Positions 26,601 through 34,367 of a stretch of DNA of 64,000 bases are shown here, one piece after another; within the stretch, counting starts at the first letter, position 1, and every line of letters begins with the position of its first letter. The stretch lies in contig NZ_CP048268.1 in the NCBI RefSeq assembly GCF_019469265.1, positions 182,001-246,000 of the forward strand. The letters are read 5' to 3'. Made by a program: the position numbers and the translations under genes. This DNA comes from Lactobacillus panisapium (lineage in GTDB: Bacteria > Bacillota > Bacilli > Lactobacillales > Lactobacillaceae). The notes under the pieces are model-generated. The model was not told the DNA's origin, searched no databases, and saw only the letters and a program-made list of their open reading frames with translations.

Positions 26601-26674
26601 TTAAAGCGCCAATAGCCTGCTTTGAAAAGGCTTTGGAAGCCTATGCTAAGACCTTAGGTATCGAAGTTGATTAA
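23657..26674 (+). CDS. FdrA-DUF1116 fusion, oxamate carbamoyltransferase-type (AllF-AllG fused)
   Basis: 1005 aa. Residues 1 to about 505 are FdrA (AllF): the succinyl-CoA-synthetase-like fold is marked by MGPDCGTGV (170-178) and IGIVGASGTGIQEV (195-208). Residues about 530-1005 are DUF1116 (YlbE/AllG): INIGINSFTDSIIKYGG, HAGPPITYTEMTGPMQG, MPCHSVHAVGPMGG, EDDANPDIGDSSITETVGVG. In E. coli these are separate proteins (about 555 and 420 aa) which with AllH form oxamate carbamoyltransferase, making carbamoyl phosphate from oxalurate. Here no stop or frameshift separates them, so it is a true fusion. ATG at 23657 lies eight bases after GGAGG; an earlier ATG at 23650 is out of frame and stops at once. 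First gene of a five-gene operon. Confidence 0.88.
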   Translation: MLKTVILKDNYQDSINLMLLTNKINELADVEMSQIMMGTEANKDILANTGLLTEKAKTASPNDLMVVVRSDDNEVMDKVLPTVQSFLEDLSTKKTESDEDTVAVDNWDDALKALPDANLALFSIPGEYGAPEMEKALKHNLNVFSFTDNVSIEDEVKLKKLAHKKGLLMMGPDCGTGVISSIPLAFTNVVSPGNIGIVGASGTGIQEVTTIIDRLGNGVIHAIGTGGRDLSNEVDAITVKDAIAALEDHEPTDVICVISKPPAKKVRDEVMQILESCDKPVVADFLGERPTHYEGNVYLAHTLEETAKIAVDLAAGKEVKKNYFEKVELPANVKTLADDKTIKGLYSGGTLANEAGMLISEALDLGHLTKEKGYILKTEGYDVIDLGDDVYTQGKPHPMIDPEVRINKMREYCQDPHTGVILLDVVLGYGASDDMAGALIPVIDEEIDKAEKAGRPLYFVATVVGTNKDPQNYDETVERLKEHGVLVEKSNAKAVQLALKLKGIQISEPDKTNIPYTGKKIALPTVSNEVKELLATKPRVINIGINSFTDSIIKYGGKTVQFNWKPRANGNKRMIKLLDALEKYDDKIDADNEKVIQRFKDAKPFLTDVVPAKTVIPELNTEHKTLLHAGPPITYTEMTGPMQGSCVGAAIFEGWAKDEIEARKLLENGEISLMPCHSVHAVGPMGGITSGNMPVVIVENRLDNTRAYCTLNEGIGKVLRFGAYSQEVIDRLVWMRDVLGPVLSKALKKTEDGLNLNVLIARSITMGDEFHQRNIAASANFLCSIAPLISELDISEKDRYDVIKFLADTDQFFLNIMMATGKSIADAARKYQKGTIVTAMARNGRDFGIRIAGMGDQWFKAPVNTPKGLYFAGFSEDDANPDIGDSSITETVGVGGMAMVAAPGVTRFVGAGGFEDALRISNSMEKINTTHNPNWSIPTWDFKGTNLGIDIRKVVETGIEPIINTGIAHKKPGVGQIGAGTVKAPIACFEKALEAYAKTLGIEVD

Positions 26675-27530
26675 TTCTCATGTTGTTCAAATTAGTAGTT
26701 ACATTAATCCCATTACTAAATTTGGCAAAATAGGCAAAATACATTCAATATTCACCCACTCTATTAATATTCAAATTGGTTATCACTTAGTAAATATTGG
26801 CTGTTTTGAGAATTACTTGTCCTGCTTTGGGATGAACATTCCTGAAAACATTTTGCAATCAATTATTCATAGTGTGGGAAAAAACGAAATAGTTAAATTT
26901 TCAAATGATTATCTCTACTTCTATACCAAAGATGGGATTAAAAAGATTAGTTTAGTAGATTCAAATATAGTTGACTTAAAAATTAATGCGTTTAGTCAGT
27001 TTCCAAAAGCTGAATTAAAAAAAGTCCTGAAAATCCTGGAAAGAAAAAAATTAGATCAAAGAATAGGGCTACCCAACAATAGTTTGTTCAAAACTTTTAC
27101 TGAGGAAATGACTACATTTAAGAATCTTAATATTGAGCAAGTTGTTACTTGGTTACTTGGCAGAGGAAAGGGATTAACGCCAAGCGGTGATGATATCCTT
27201 TGTGGTTACATTTTCATACTATTATTAGTTGGCAAAGCAACTAATTATTTATCAAACTTTATTGAACAAATAATTAGTAATCTGAGTCTTACTACTGATG
27301 TGAGTAAAGCTTATCTAATTTGTGCAACACAAGGATACGTTAATTCCAAAGTTTATCAATTATATGAATCCTTGAAAAATCATGATTTAAAAAATATAGA
27401 CCGTGAGCTAAATTCCATTCTTAATATTGGCCATACTTCGGGTAATGATTTGAGTTATGGGATTGAACTGGGTATTTTAGCTAGTTTAAATACTCCTGAG
27501 TCTATGAAAGGAGCGAATAATGAAAAATGA
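26667..27530 (+). CDS. DUF2877 protein (YlbF/AllH-like)
   Basis: 287 aa. The C-terminal part has the DUF2877 signature LLGRGKGLTPSGDDILCGY and GHTSGNDLSYGIELG. E. coli AllH is the third protein needed for oxamate carbamoyltransferase. The frame starts with TTG overlapping the end of the fusion gene by eight bases, which implies translational coupling; an ATG is not available nearby. It overlaps the next gene by 11 nt. Together with the fusion it would give a complete AllFGH set. Confidence 0.85.
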   Translation: MINSHVVQISSYINPITKFGKIGKIHSIFTHSINIQIGYHLVNIGCFENYLSCFGMNIPENILQSIIHSVGKNEIVKFSNDYLYFYTKDGIKKISLVDSNIVDLKINAFSQFPKAELKKVLKILERKKLDQRIGLPNNSLFKTFTEEMTTFKNLNIEQVVTWLLGRGKGLTPSGDDILCGYIFILLLVGKATNYLSNFIEQIISNLSLTTDVSKAYLICATQGYVNSKVYQLYESLKNHDLKNIDRELNSILNIGHTSGNDLSYGIELGILASLNTPESMKGANNEK

Positions 27531-28764
27531 CGAAGAAGCCGTAAAGGTTTCTAAAAACTATTGGATAAGAGTCGTCATTATATTCTTCTTAGGTTGGATA
27601 TTAATGTATGGAACGCGTACCATTTTTAATCCAATTATGGGAATCGTTGGCAAACAGTTTGGTTTAAATAATACTCAGCTGGGATTAGCCAATAGCATAT
27701 TCTTTTTGACCTATGCTGTCTTCCAAGTACCATTTGGGGCGCTAGGTGACAAGTATGGAAGAAAATTGGTGATTACTATTGGGTTTCTTGTTTTAGCTGT
27801 GATGAGTTGGTTATCAGGAATTGCAGCTAGTTTTACTTTATTTCTGATAATTAGAGCTCTTGCTGGTGTTGGTCAAGCTTCCTATTATGGTCCACAATAT
27901 GCGCTGTCTTCAGAAGCTATTCCAGAAGATAAGTTAACTCTTGGTACTGCAATCATCAACTCAGGTATGGCTTTTGGTACTTCTGGTGGATACCTGCTTT
28001 CAAGCTATTTAGTATTACAAAATCATCAAAGTTGGAAAGTTCCTTTCTTTGTAGTAGCTGTCCCAACAGCTATCTTGGCAGTTTTATTTTATACATGTTT
28101 AAAGGAGAAAGTTTATAGACCTAAAAAGGCTGAAAAAGTATCAGAGAATCAGCCAAAAGAAAAGGTTTCTCTTAAAAAGATTTTCACCAATAAAAATTTG
28201 GTTGCGGCATTTGTTCTTTGCTTTTGTAGTATTTATGCCAATTTTGTAATTATTACTTGGCTACCATCGTTTTTAATTTCCAATAGGGGATTCGAAGGTG
28301 GCAGTGTAGGATTTATTTCTTCGTTAGTGCCCTGGGCTTCCATACCGGGTGCTCTAGTATTTGCTAAATTAGCCGATAAAACTGGTAGTACAAAAAAATG
28401 GATCTACCTTCTAGTACCGTTATCAATTATTTCAGTATTTGCGATTGCTTTTGTTTCCAATAAAGTTTTGCTAATAGCAGTACTTATTTTATATGGGCTA
28501 ACCGGTAAGCTGGCAATTGATCCTATTATTGTAGCCTATGTTACAAAGAAAGCTCCATCAGGTTCTTTATCAACAACATTAAGTGCTTATAACTTTATTG
28601 GTATGTCAGGTTCCATTTTGGCACCTTATATCACTGGCTGGCTAGCAGATGTGACTGGACAAATGGAAATCGGTTTTTATTTAGGCTGTGGTCTATTAAT
28701 AATTGGCTTGATTGTATTTGCTGTACTGGCAACTGACTCAAAGAAGGGAGAAACAGCTGTATAA
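27520..28764 (+). CDS. MFS transporter, anion:cation symporter-like
   Basis: 414 aa with 12 hydrophobic segments and a central cytoplasmic loop (about 195-220, KEKVYRPKKAEKVSENQPK). The loop-2 motif FGALGDKYGRKLV is the MFS signature D-x-x-G-R-K. General likeness is to organic-anion or hexuronate-type porters (ACS family). AAAGGAG precedes the ATG. In this operon it most likely imports the carbamoyl compound or exports the residual acid (oxamate); inferred from position. Confidence 0.82.
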   Translation: MKNDEEAVKVSKNYWIRVVIIFFLGWILMYGTRTIFNPIMGIVGKQFGLNNTQLGLANSIFFLTYAVFQVPFGALGDKYGRKLVITIGFLVLAVMSWLSGIAASFTLFLIIRALAGVGQASYYGPQYALSSEAIPEDKLTLGTAIINSGMAFGTSGGYLLSSYLVLQNHQSWKVPFFVVAVPTAILAVLFYTCLKEKVYRPKKAEKVSENQPKEKVSLKKIFTNKNLVAAFVLCFCSIYANFVIITWLPSFLISNRGFEGGSVGFISSLVPWASIPGALVFAKLADKTGSTKKWIYLLVPLSIISVFAIAFVSNKVLLIAVLILYGLTGKLAIDPIIVAYVTKKAPSGSLSTTLSAYNFIGMSGSILAPYITGWLADVTGQMEIGFYLGCGLLIIGLIVFAVLATDSKKGETAV

Positions 28765-29699
28765 TGGCTACTAGTGTAATCGCCCTAGGTGGGAATGCAA
28801 TTCTAGAGAAAGATCCAACCGATATTGGGCAAAAAGAAACGGTTAATAGGGCAGCAAGATATATTGTTGAATATATAAAGGCTGGAAATAAAGTGGCAAT
28901 TTGTCACGGTAATGGTCCGCAAGTGGGTAATTTGTTGTTGCAACAGAATGCCGCTAATTCTAAGAAAAATCCTGCTTTTAGACTTGATACCTGTGGGGCA
29001 ATGACAGAGGGTAGCATTGGTTATTGGATTCAACAAGGGCTAGATAATGCTTCTAAAGATCTTGGTCAAAATATCAAATCTCTTACGGTTATTACCCAAT
29101 CTGAAGTTGATAAAAATGATCCATCTTTCAGGTCTCCAAGTAAGCCGATAGGCCCCTTTTATACCAAAAAAGAAGTAATTGAATTACAAAAAAATAGTAA
29201 TGATATGTTTATAGAAGATGCTGGTCGTGGATATAGAAAAGTAGTACCTTCTCCTAAACCAATAAAAATAGTCGAAAGAGATATTATTAAAGATACTGTA
29301 AATGCTGGTATTGTGCCGGTTGTAGCAGGTGGTGGAGGTATACCTGTTATTGTAGAAGGCAATCAAATAAAAGGTGTAGAAGCTGTTATTGATAAAGATT
29401 TTGGTTCTGAGAAAGTTGCAGAGGGGATTTCAGCTGATAATTTAATAATTTTAACAGCTGTAGATAGTGTTTATATCAATTTTGGTCAAGAAAATCAAAA
29501 AGCTTTGAATCATATAACGGTTGCTGAAGCCGAAGAATATATAAAACAAGGACAATTTGCGAAGGGAAGTATGTTACCCAAGATTCAAGCCGCAATTTTA
29601 TTTGTTATGGATCATCCAGATAGAAAGGCAATAATTACATCAATTTCTAATTTACCAAATATTTCTCAAAACGCTGGTACCTTAATAACTGATAAGTAA
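28764..29699 (+). CDS. Carbamate kinase
   Basis: 311 aa, full length for ArcC-type carbamate kinases. Motifs: IALGGNAILEKDPTDIGQ (phosphate/ATP), CHGNGPQVGNLLLQQ, VVAGGGGIPV, LTAVDSVYINFGQENQKAL, FAKGSMLPKIQAAI. Reaction: carbamoyl phosphate + ADP gives ATP + carbamate. The start overlaps the MFS stop (TAATG). Its place after the carbamoyltransferase genes matches E. coli allK (ybcF). No arginine deiminase gene is nearby, so it belongs to this pathway. Confidence 0.93.
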   Translation: MATSVIALGGNAILEKDPTDIGQKETVNRAARYIVEYIKAGNKVAICHGNGPQVGNLLLQQNAANSKKNPAFRLDTCGAMTEGSIGYWIQQGLDNASKDLGQNIKSLTVITQSEVDKNDPSFRSPSKPIGPFYTKKEVIELQKNSNDMFIEDAGRGYRKVVPSPKPIKIVERDIIKDTVNAGIVPVVAGGGGIPVIVEGNQIKGVEAVIDKDFGSEKVAEGISADNLIILTAVDSVYINFGQENQKALNHITVAEAEEYIKQGQFAKGSMLPKIQAAILFVMDHPDRKAIITSISNLPNISQNAGTLITDK

Positions 29700-29717
29700 A
29701 GAAAAGCAGGTGCTATC

Positions 29718-30938
29718 ATGATGAAAAAAGTCAAGATATCAATGGTTAATCAGATTTTGATAGCAGTTATTCTAGGCATAATTTTTGCTTTTGTGTTGCC
29801 GAATGTTTCGGTACATTTAAAAATAATCGGTGATATTTTTTTGAAACTAATGCAAATGTCAATTCCGCTTTTAGTGCTGGGACAAATTATTCAAGCAGTT
29901 GGAAGTATTAAACCTGATGAATTAAGTAACTTGGGAATAAAAACCATTATTACTTTTTTAAGCTCCTCATTGTTAGCAGCTGCTTTTGGAGTAATAATTG
30001 GGGTGCTTTTTAAACCCGGAATTGGAATCCAGTTAACTAAAGCTACTGGTAAAGTAATTAAATTTAAATCTATTTCATTAAATAATACTGTTTTGAATTT
30101 CTTCACTAGCAACATTTTTGCATCTTTAACTAAAGGAACGATTATTCAGATTATTGTTTTTGCAATATTTTTTGGAATTGGATTGAGCAGATTTATGGTA
30201 AAAAGGCCACAATCAAAATTGCTTAGTTTAATAATTGATTTCAATGATGTCGTTATTCAGTTGGTAACTTGTGTGATGTTCTTTGCTCCAATCGGTATTT
30301 TTGCTTTAATTGCTTCCACAATTAGTAATTTGGGTATAAAAATTATTATTCCATTGATAAAGTATTTGCTTTCATATGGATTTGCAACGTTTGCTTATCT
30401 ATTGATTTGGATAGCTGTTATCTCCTTATTCCTTAAAGTAAATCCAATTAAGCTAATTACTAATATGTCTGAAATGTCCATTATGGCATTAGCCACCACT
30501 TCTTCGGCAATTACCTTACCAATTGAGATGAAGGAAGCCAAAAATAGTTTAGGGCTAAAGGATCGAATTACTAACTTAGTGTTGCCATTGGGGATGTCAC
30601 TCAATTCAAATGGGTCTGCAATGCATATGGCTATAACTGTGATTACAATTGCTCAATTGTATAATATTAACTTTTCTTTTGATAAAATTCTTTATCTCAT
30701 CATAATGTCGACATTTGTGTCTTTGGCTAATGCTGTTGTACCTGGAGCTGGATTAGTTTCTTTAGCGATAATAGTTCCTCAGATGGGTTTGCCGATTGAG
30801 AGCATTGCCATTTTTGCAGGTGTTGAATGGTTTGTTGGAATGCTCAGAACAATTCTTAACGTTAATTCTGATGTCTATTCTGCGCTAATTGTTGGAAAAT
30901 CAGTTAATGCGATTGATTATGAAGTATTCAATAAGTAA
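29718..30938 (+). CDS. Dicarboxylate/amino acid:cation symporter (DAACS family)
   Basis: 406 aa with about eight membrane segments plus re-entrant loops. TTSSAITLPIEMKEA is the serine-rich HP1 region and PLGMSLNSNGSAMHMA is the TM7 sodium/substrate motif of GltP/DctA/SstT proteins. Last gene of the operon, 18 nt after carbamate kinase, with a terminator behind it. Likely substrates are small anions or amino acids; in context a second route for substrate or product, such as a ureido acid. Two adjacent ATG codons (29718, 29721) are possible starts. Confidence 0.85.
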   Translation: MMKKVKISMVNQILIAVILGIIFAFVLPNVSVHLKIIGDIFLKLMQMSIPLLVLGQIIQAVGSIKPDELSNLGIKTIITFLSSSLLAAAFGVIIGVLFKPGIGIQLTKATGKVIKFKSISLNNTVLNFFTSNIFASLTKGTIIQIIVFAIFFGIGLSRFMVKRPQSKLLSLIIDFNDVVIQLVTCVMFFAPIGIFALIASTISNLGIKIIIPLIKYLLSYGFATFAYLLIWIAVISLFLKVNPIKLITNMSEMSIMALATTSSAITLPIEMKEAKNSLGLKDRITNLVLPLGMSLNSNGSAMHMAITVITIAQLYNINFSFDKILYLIIMSTFVSLANAVVPGAGLVSLAIIVPQMGLPIESIAIFAGVEWFVGMLRTILNVNSDVYSALIVGKSVNAIDYEVFNK

Positions 30939-31034
30939 ATTTACGAGAAAGTAAGTTCTTAGTAAGTATATAAAAATTGTTGTTTATTTTATTCTTACTA
31001 CCATTCAAATTAGTGTTAATTTTAAAAAAATAAT

Positions 31035-31071
31035 AAAACCGCCTTGAGACAGTGTTCAAGGCGGTTTTTTA
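31035..31071. terminator. Bidirectional terminator ending the fdrA operon
   Basis: AAACCGCCTTGA and TCAAGGCGGTTT form a perfect 12-bp stem, with T and A runs on the respective sides. Confidence 0.9.
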
Positions 31072-31392
31072 CTTGTCGATTTTCAGTGGCTCGATAGGTG
31101 TTTCACCAGGGAGTTTATTGATGACTAACAGCTTTTTCTTAATGGCAGGATAGTATAAATATGATTTTTGATTGCTTAAGACTATCACGCCGTCAGTTTT
31201 ATTACTTGGTTTCAAAACGCAGGCGTTATCATTTGGATTTTCATAAGTACCACTATCAAATTCTCTGCCATTTTTGAAAAGCCGATATTTGCCGTTGGTT
31301 CCTAAAGATATCGTAATATGAGGATTGACCGAACTTGTATGAATGCCATGATTGGCAAAGCCACCATAAGCTGTAGGTGGCTTTTTCTCCAA
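31069..31392 (-). pseudogene. 5'-truncated paralogue of the 122-aa membrane protein
   Basis: The readable frame (107 aa from a TTG at 31392) aligns along its whole length with residues 29-122 of the protein at 9899-10267: PP...GGFANHG / PPSIIGAFSNN, YRLFKNGREFDSGTY / YRLYFQGKEFDHGIY, SNQKSYLYYPAIKKKLLVI. The N-terminal membrane anchor and an ATG with ribosome site are missing, and upstream the frame is closed, so it is probably dead. A cytoplasmic product from TTG cannot be excluded. It lies at the right border of the catabolic island. Confidence 0.6.
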
Positions 31393-31582
31393 ATTTTTTA
31401 GCTGTAATATTTTTTCGTCTATATTTAATTAGCTTTGGTCTGTGCAAAAATATCTCACTTTAAGGAAATAAGTAACAAAGTTAGAAGCATTTAATATTTA
31501 TCTCTCATTAGTGTAATCTTTCGTCATTGTTGTCTTCTAAAAATAAGTTATAGTGAATTTTTCTTAAACAAATTATATATAA

Positions 31583-31617
31583 TAAAAAAATGTTTCGAAA
31601 GGAAACATTTTTTTATT
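31583..31617. terminator. Terminator after the lysine ABC transporter operon
   Basis: AAAAAATGTTTC and GAAACATTTTTT form a 12-bp stem-loop with T run on either strand. Confidence 0.85.
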
Positions 31618-31621
31618 TAAG

Positions 31622-32371
31622 CTAATTATTCTGGAAGTTACTTAAGAACTTCGCTGTTTTTTCATTTTGCGGATGATTAAACAATTGGTCAGGATTGCCT
31701 TGTTCAGCAATTACACCATCACTGATAAAGAAAATCTGATCGGAAATATCACGGGCAAAAGCCATTTCATGGGTAACGATAATCATCGTTAAACCAGTAG
31801 TGGCCAAGTTTTGCATAACGCTCAAAACTTCGCCGACCATTTCTGGGTCAAGTGCACTAGTTGGTTCGTCAAATAGCAAAATCTCTGGGTCCATGCTAAT
31901 CGCCCGTGCAATTGCAACCCGCTGCTGCTGACCGCCTGAGAGTTGGCTAGGGCGGGCATTAATGTACTGCTCCATGCCAACTTTTTTAAGGTTTGCGAGG
32001 GCAACTTGGCGAGCCTCTTCTTTTGAATGCTTCAAAACAAGTTCTTGGCCGACCATGCAGTTAGCCAGCACATTTTTATTTTCGAATAAATCGAATTGTT
32101 GAAAGACCATGCCGACCTTGGCCCGGTAAATATTCCGATTATAGTTTGGCTCTAAGACATTTTCACCGTGAAAAATAACTTCGCCAGCGGTTGGTTCTTC
32201 TAGTAAATTGATACACCGTAAAGTAGTCGATTTACCACCACCAGAAGGTCCAATAATCGTAGCAATTTCGCCTTTATTAATATCAAGAGAGATGTCACGC
32301 AGAACTTGATGTTCACCAAAAGCTTTTTGAATGTGCTTTAAGCTTAAAATAGTTTCATTTGTTTCAGTCAT
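31622..32371 (-). CDS. Amino acid ABC transporter ATP-binding protein (lysine-regulated)
   Basis: 249 aa polar-amino-acid ABC ATPase (GlnQ/HisP type): Walker A IGPSGGGKSTTLR, Q-loop FQQFDLF, signature LSGGQQQRVAIA, Walker B EILLFDEPTSALDPEMV, and H-loop IIVTHEMAFA. Start overlaps the stop of the fused permease by one base. The lysine riboswitch upstream of the operon points to lysine as the transported amino acid. Confidence 0.92.
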   Translation of the reverse strand: MTETNETILSLKHIQKAFGEHQVLRDISLDINKGEIATIIGPSGGGKSTTLRCINLLEEPTAGEVIFHGENVLEPNYNRNIYRAKVGMVFQQFDLFENKNVLANCMVGQELVLKHSKEEARQVALANLKKVGMEQYINARPSQLSGGQQQRVAIARAISMDPEILLFDEPTSALDPEMVGEVLSVMQNLATTGLTMIIVTHEMAFARDISDQIFFISDGVIAEQGNPDQLFNHPQNEKTAKFLSNFQNN

Positions 32372-33996
32372 TATTTATTAGCCTCCGTGTCTTTTGTTGC
32401 TCCTACTTGAACCTGGTTTGCCATTAAGTTGTAGTTTTTGCTACCCTGCAGGTGCTTTTCAATTAAATTGAAGATTCTGGTAGTCGTGAACGTTAACAAC
32501 AGGTAAATTGCGGAAATGGTTAAGTAAGTCGGGAAGAACTTGAAGGTTTGACTGGCAACCGTTGTTCCGACAAAGAATAATTCAGAAACAGAAATGATGC
32601 TCAAAACGGAAGTATCCTTAATATTGACGATAAATTCGTTAGTAATTGATGGCAAACAGTTCTTGATTGCTTGTGGCAAAATAATGTGCCACATTCTTTG
32701 ATTATGTGTCATTCCCAAAGCACTAGCTGCTTCAAACTGACCTTCGGGTGTTGAAATAATCCCACCTCGAATAATTTCGGCTAAATAGGCACCAGTATTA
32801 ATCGAAACAATGACTAACGCAGCAATTGTTCGGTCAATATTAATGTGCCAGAATTGGGCTATGCCATAGTAAATTACAGCGGCCTGTACCATCATTGGCG
32901 TGCCCCGGAAGATCTCAATGTAAACGGCTAAGAGCCAATTGACAATTTTTAAGAGCCATTTTTTACCCTGGCTGGTTGGAGTTGGGATAGTTCTGATGAT
33001 ACCGACAAACAGGCCGATAAAGAAGCCGGCGATGGTACCCACTAAGGCTAAGAGCAGGGTCATGCCAATCCCATTTAAAATCATGCCGCCGTATTGCTTC
33101 CACATTGAAACTAGCCACGGCTCGGACTTCCCGTTTTTACCCTTTTTCTTATCATCAGTTTTTGGCTGCTGCTTAATGGCCGTGGTCATTAACTTTGTTC
33201 GCTGGGAATTTGGAATTGTACCTAAAACGTGGTTGACCTCTTTTAGCAGTTGCTTGTTTGGCTTAGCAATTCCGATAGCAGTAGTTGAATCTTCCTTGGA
33301 AACTTTGAACCCGGCCATTTCGCTAATTGGAATCGCCTTAATGTCAGGATCAACCATCTTAAAGGAAGTTGATTCGGTATCTTCGGCAACATAGCCATCA
33401 ATCGTTCCTGAAATTAAACTTTGGCGCATTGCCGCAAAGTCGCGCATTGCTGGCTGTCTTTTAGCGCCCTTTAATTGCTTAATCAAAGCATAATGCGAAG
33501 TACCTTGTTGGGCGGTTAATTTCGCACCCTTAAAATCATTTAATGTTTTAGCATTAGCGTATTTGCTATTAATCTTGGTGATAACAACAAAAGTGCTGTT
33601 TCTGTATGCATTGGAAAAATTAATTGCCTTGGCCCGCTCAGCCGTTGGGCTCATCCCAGCAATAATTAGGTCGGCCTTGCCACTAGTTAAAGCTGGCAGC
33701 AGTCCATCCCACTCAGTTTTGACAACTACGACTTTGCGGTGCAGCTGTTTACCAATAATTTTGGCAATCTTCACATCGTAGCCATTGGCATACTCGTTTG
33801 ACCCCTCGATCGGAACAGCACCATTAGCGTTAGTAGTTTGGGTCCAATTGTATGGTTGGTAATTGGCCTCCATAGCTACTTTGAGTTCACCGCTATTACT
33901 TTTTGCTTCAACTTGAGAAAAGTCGAAGTTGCTGCCGATAATGAAACTGAGCAGCACAGAAAGCAGAACGGTAATCCACTTATTTCTTGACTTCAT
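32371..33996 (-). CDS. Fused substrate-binding/permease protein of a lysine-regulated ABC transporter
   Basis: About 541 aa. Signal-anchor (residues 1-30), then a periplasmic-binding-protein type 2 domain (GELKVAMEANYQPYNWT ... GYDVKIAKIIGKQL, about 35-280), then a permease domain (from about 310) with the EAA loop EIIRGGIISTPEGQFEAA. Gram-positive cocci and lactobacilli often have this GlnPH fusion. The frame is open to 34056, but the GGAGG site precedes the ATG at 33996 (MKSRNKW). Partner ATPase overlaps downstream. A lysine riboswitch with terminator lies 50-290 nt upstream. Confidence 0.92.
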   Translation of the reverse strand: MKSRNKWITVLLSVLLSFIIGSNFDFSQVEAKSNSGELKVAMEANYQPYNWTQTTNANGAVPIEGSNEYANGYDVKIAKIIGKQLHRKVVVVKTEWDGLLPALTSGKADLIIAGMSPTAERAKAINFSNAYRNSTFVVITKINSKYANAKTLNDFKGAKLTAQQGTSHYALIKQLKGAKRQPAMRDFAAMRQSLISGTIDGYVAEDTESTSFKMVDPDIKAIPISEMAGFKVSKEDSTTAIGIAKPNKQLLKEVNHVLGTIPNSQRTKLMTTAIKQQPKTDDKKKGKNGKSEPWLVSMWKQYGGMILNGIGMTLLLALVGTIAGFFIGLFVGIIRTIPTPTSQGKKWLLKIVNWLLAVYIEIFRGTPMMVQAAVIYYGIAQFWHINIDRTIAALVIVSINTGAYLAEIIRGGIISTPEGQFEAASALGMTHNQRMWHIILPQAIKNCLPSITNEFIVNIKDTSVLSIISVSELFFVGTTVASQTFKFFPTYLTISAIYLLLTFTTTRIFNLIEKHLQGSKNYNLMANQVQVGATKDTEANK

Positions 33997-34049
33997 TTTG
34001 AAAACCTCCGAAAATCTTGTTTCAAATAAAGCCAATACAATAAAAAGCG

Positions 34050-34087
34050 TAAACAAAAACCTCGTTGCTCTTCAAAACAACGAGGTT
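34050..34087 (-). terminator. Riboswitch-controlled terminator before the lysine ABC operon
   Basis: ACCTCGTTG and CAACGAGGT arms plus a following T-rich run on the minus strand, between the lysine aptamer and the coding region. Confidence 0.85.
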
Positions 34088-34109
34088 ATAATTAATCATC
34101 TTTAGACAA

Positions 34110-34285
34110 ATCATATAGCGCTCCCTGGGAATTAACCAGGACAGTCTGCAAGATATTCTCTTTGCAGCCCAACAAAAACATCAAAACGAAAATCTTTTTG
34201 TTTCGGCGACAATTCTTACGTTATCTTTCTTTGTGTTCGTTCACTCAAGATAATTTTGTAATGGTCGCGACCTCTATTGCATTGG
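34110..34285 (-). promoter_or_regulatory. Lysine riboswitch (L box)
   Basis: On the minus strand the aptamer landmarks occur in order: ATAGAGGTCGCGACC at the 5' side, then AAGAAAGATAACG, GTCGCCGAAACAAAAAG, TTTTTGTTGGGCTGC, ATCTTGCAGACTGTCCTGG and CCAGGGAGCGCTAT. This is the B. subtilis lysC leader order (AGAGGTGCGA ... GTCGCCGAAGCAAAT ... ATTTGCTGG ... GGCTGTC ... GGAGGGCTA). It fills most of 33997-34367. Confidence 0.9.
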
Positions 34286-34367
34286 AAATTATTTAACTTA
34301 TGAAAAATAATAGGCTAAAAACAAAGGCTTGTCAATCTTTTCATTTAAAGATTATTTTATCATTATC

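Noticed and set aside
28764..29699. Carbamate kinase as part of an arginine deiminase pathway
   Set aside because: No arcA, arcB or arcD is present and the gene overlaps the MFS gene of the FdrA operon.
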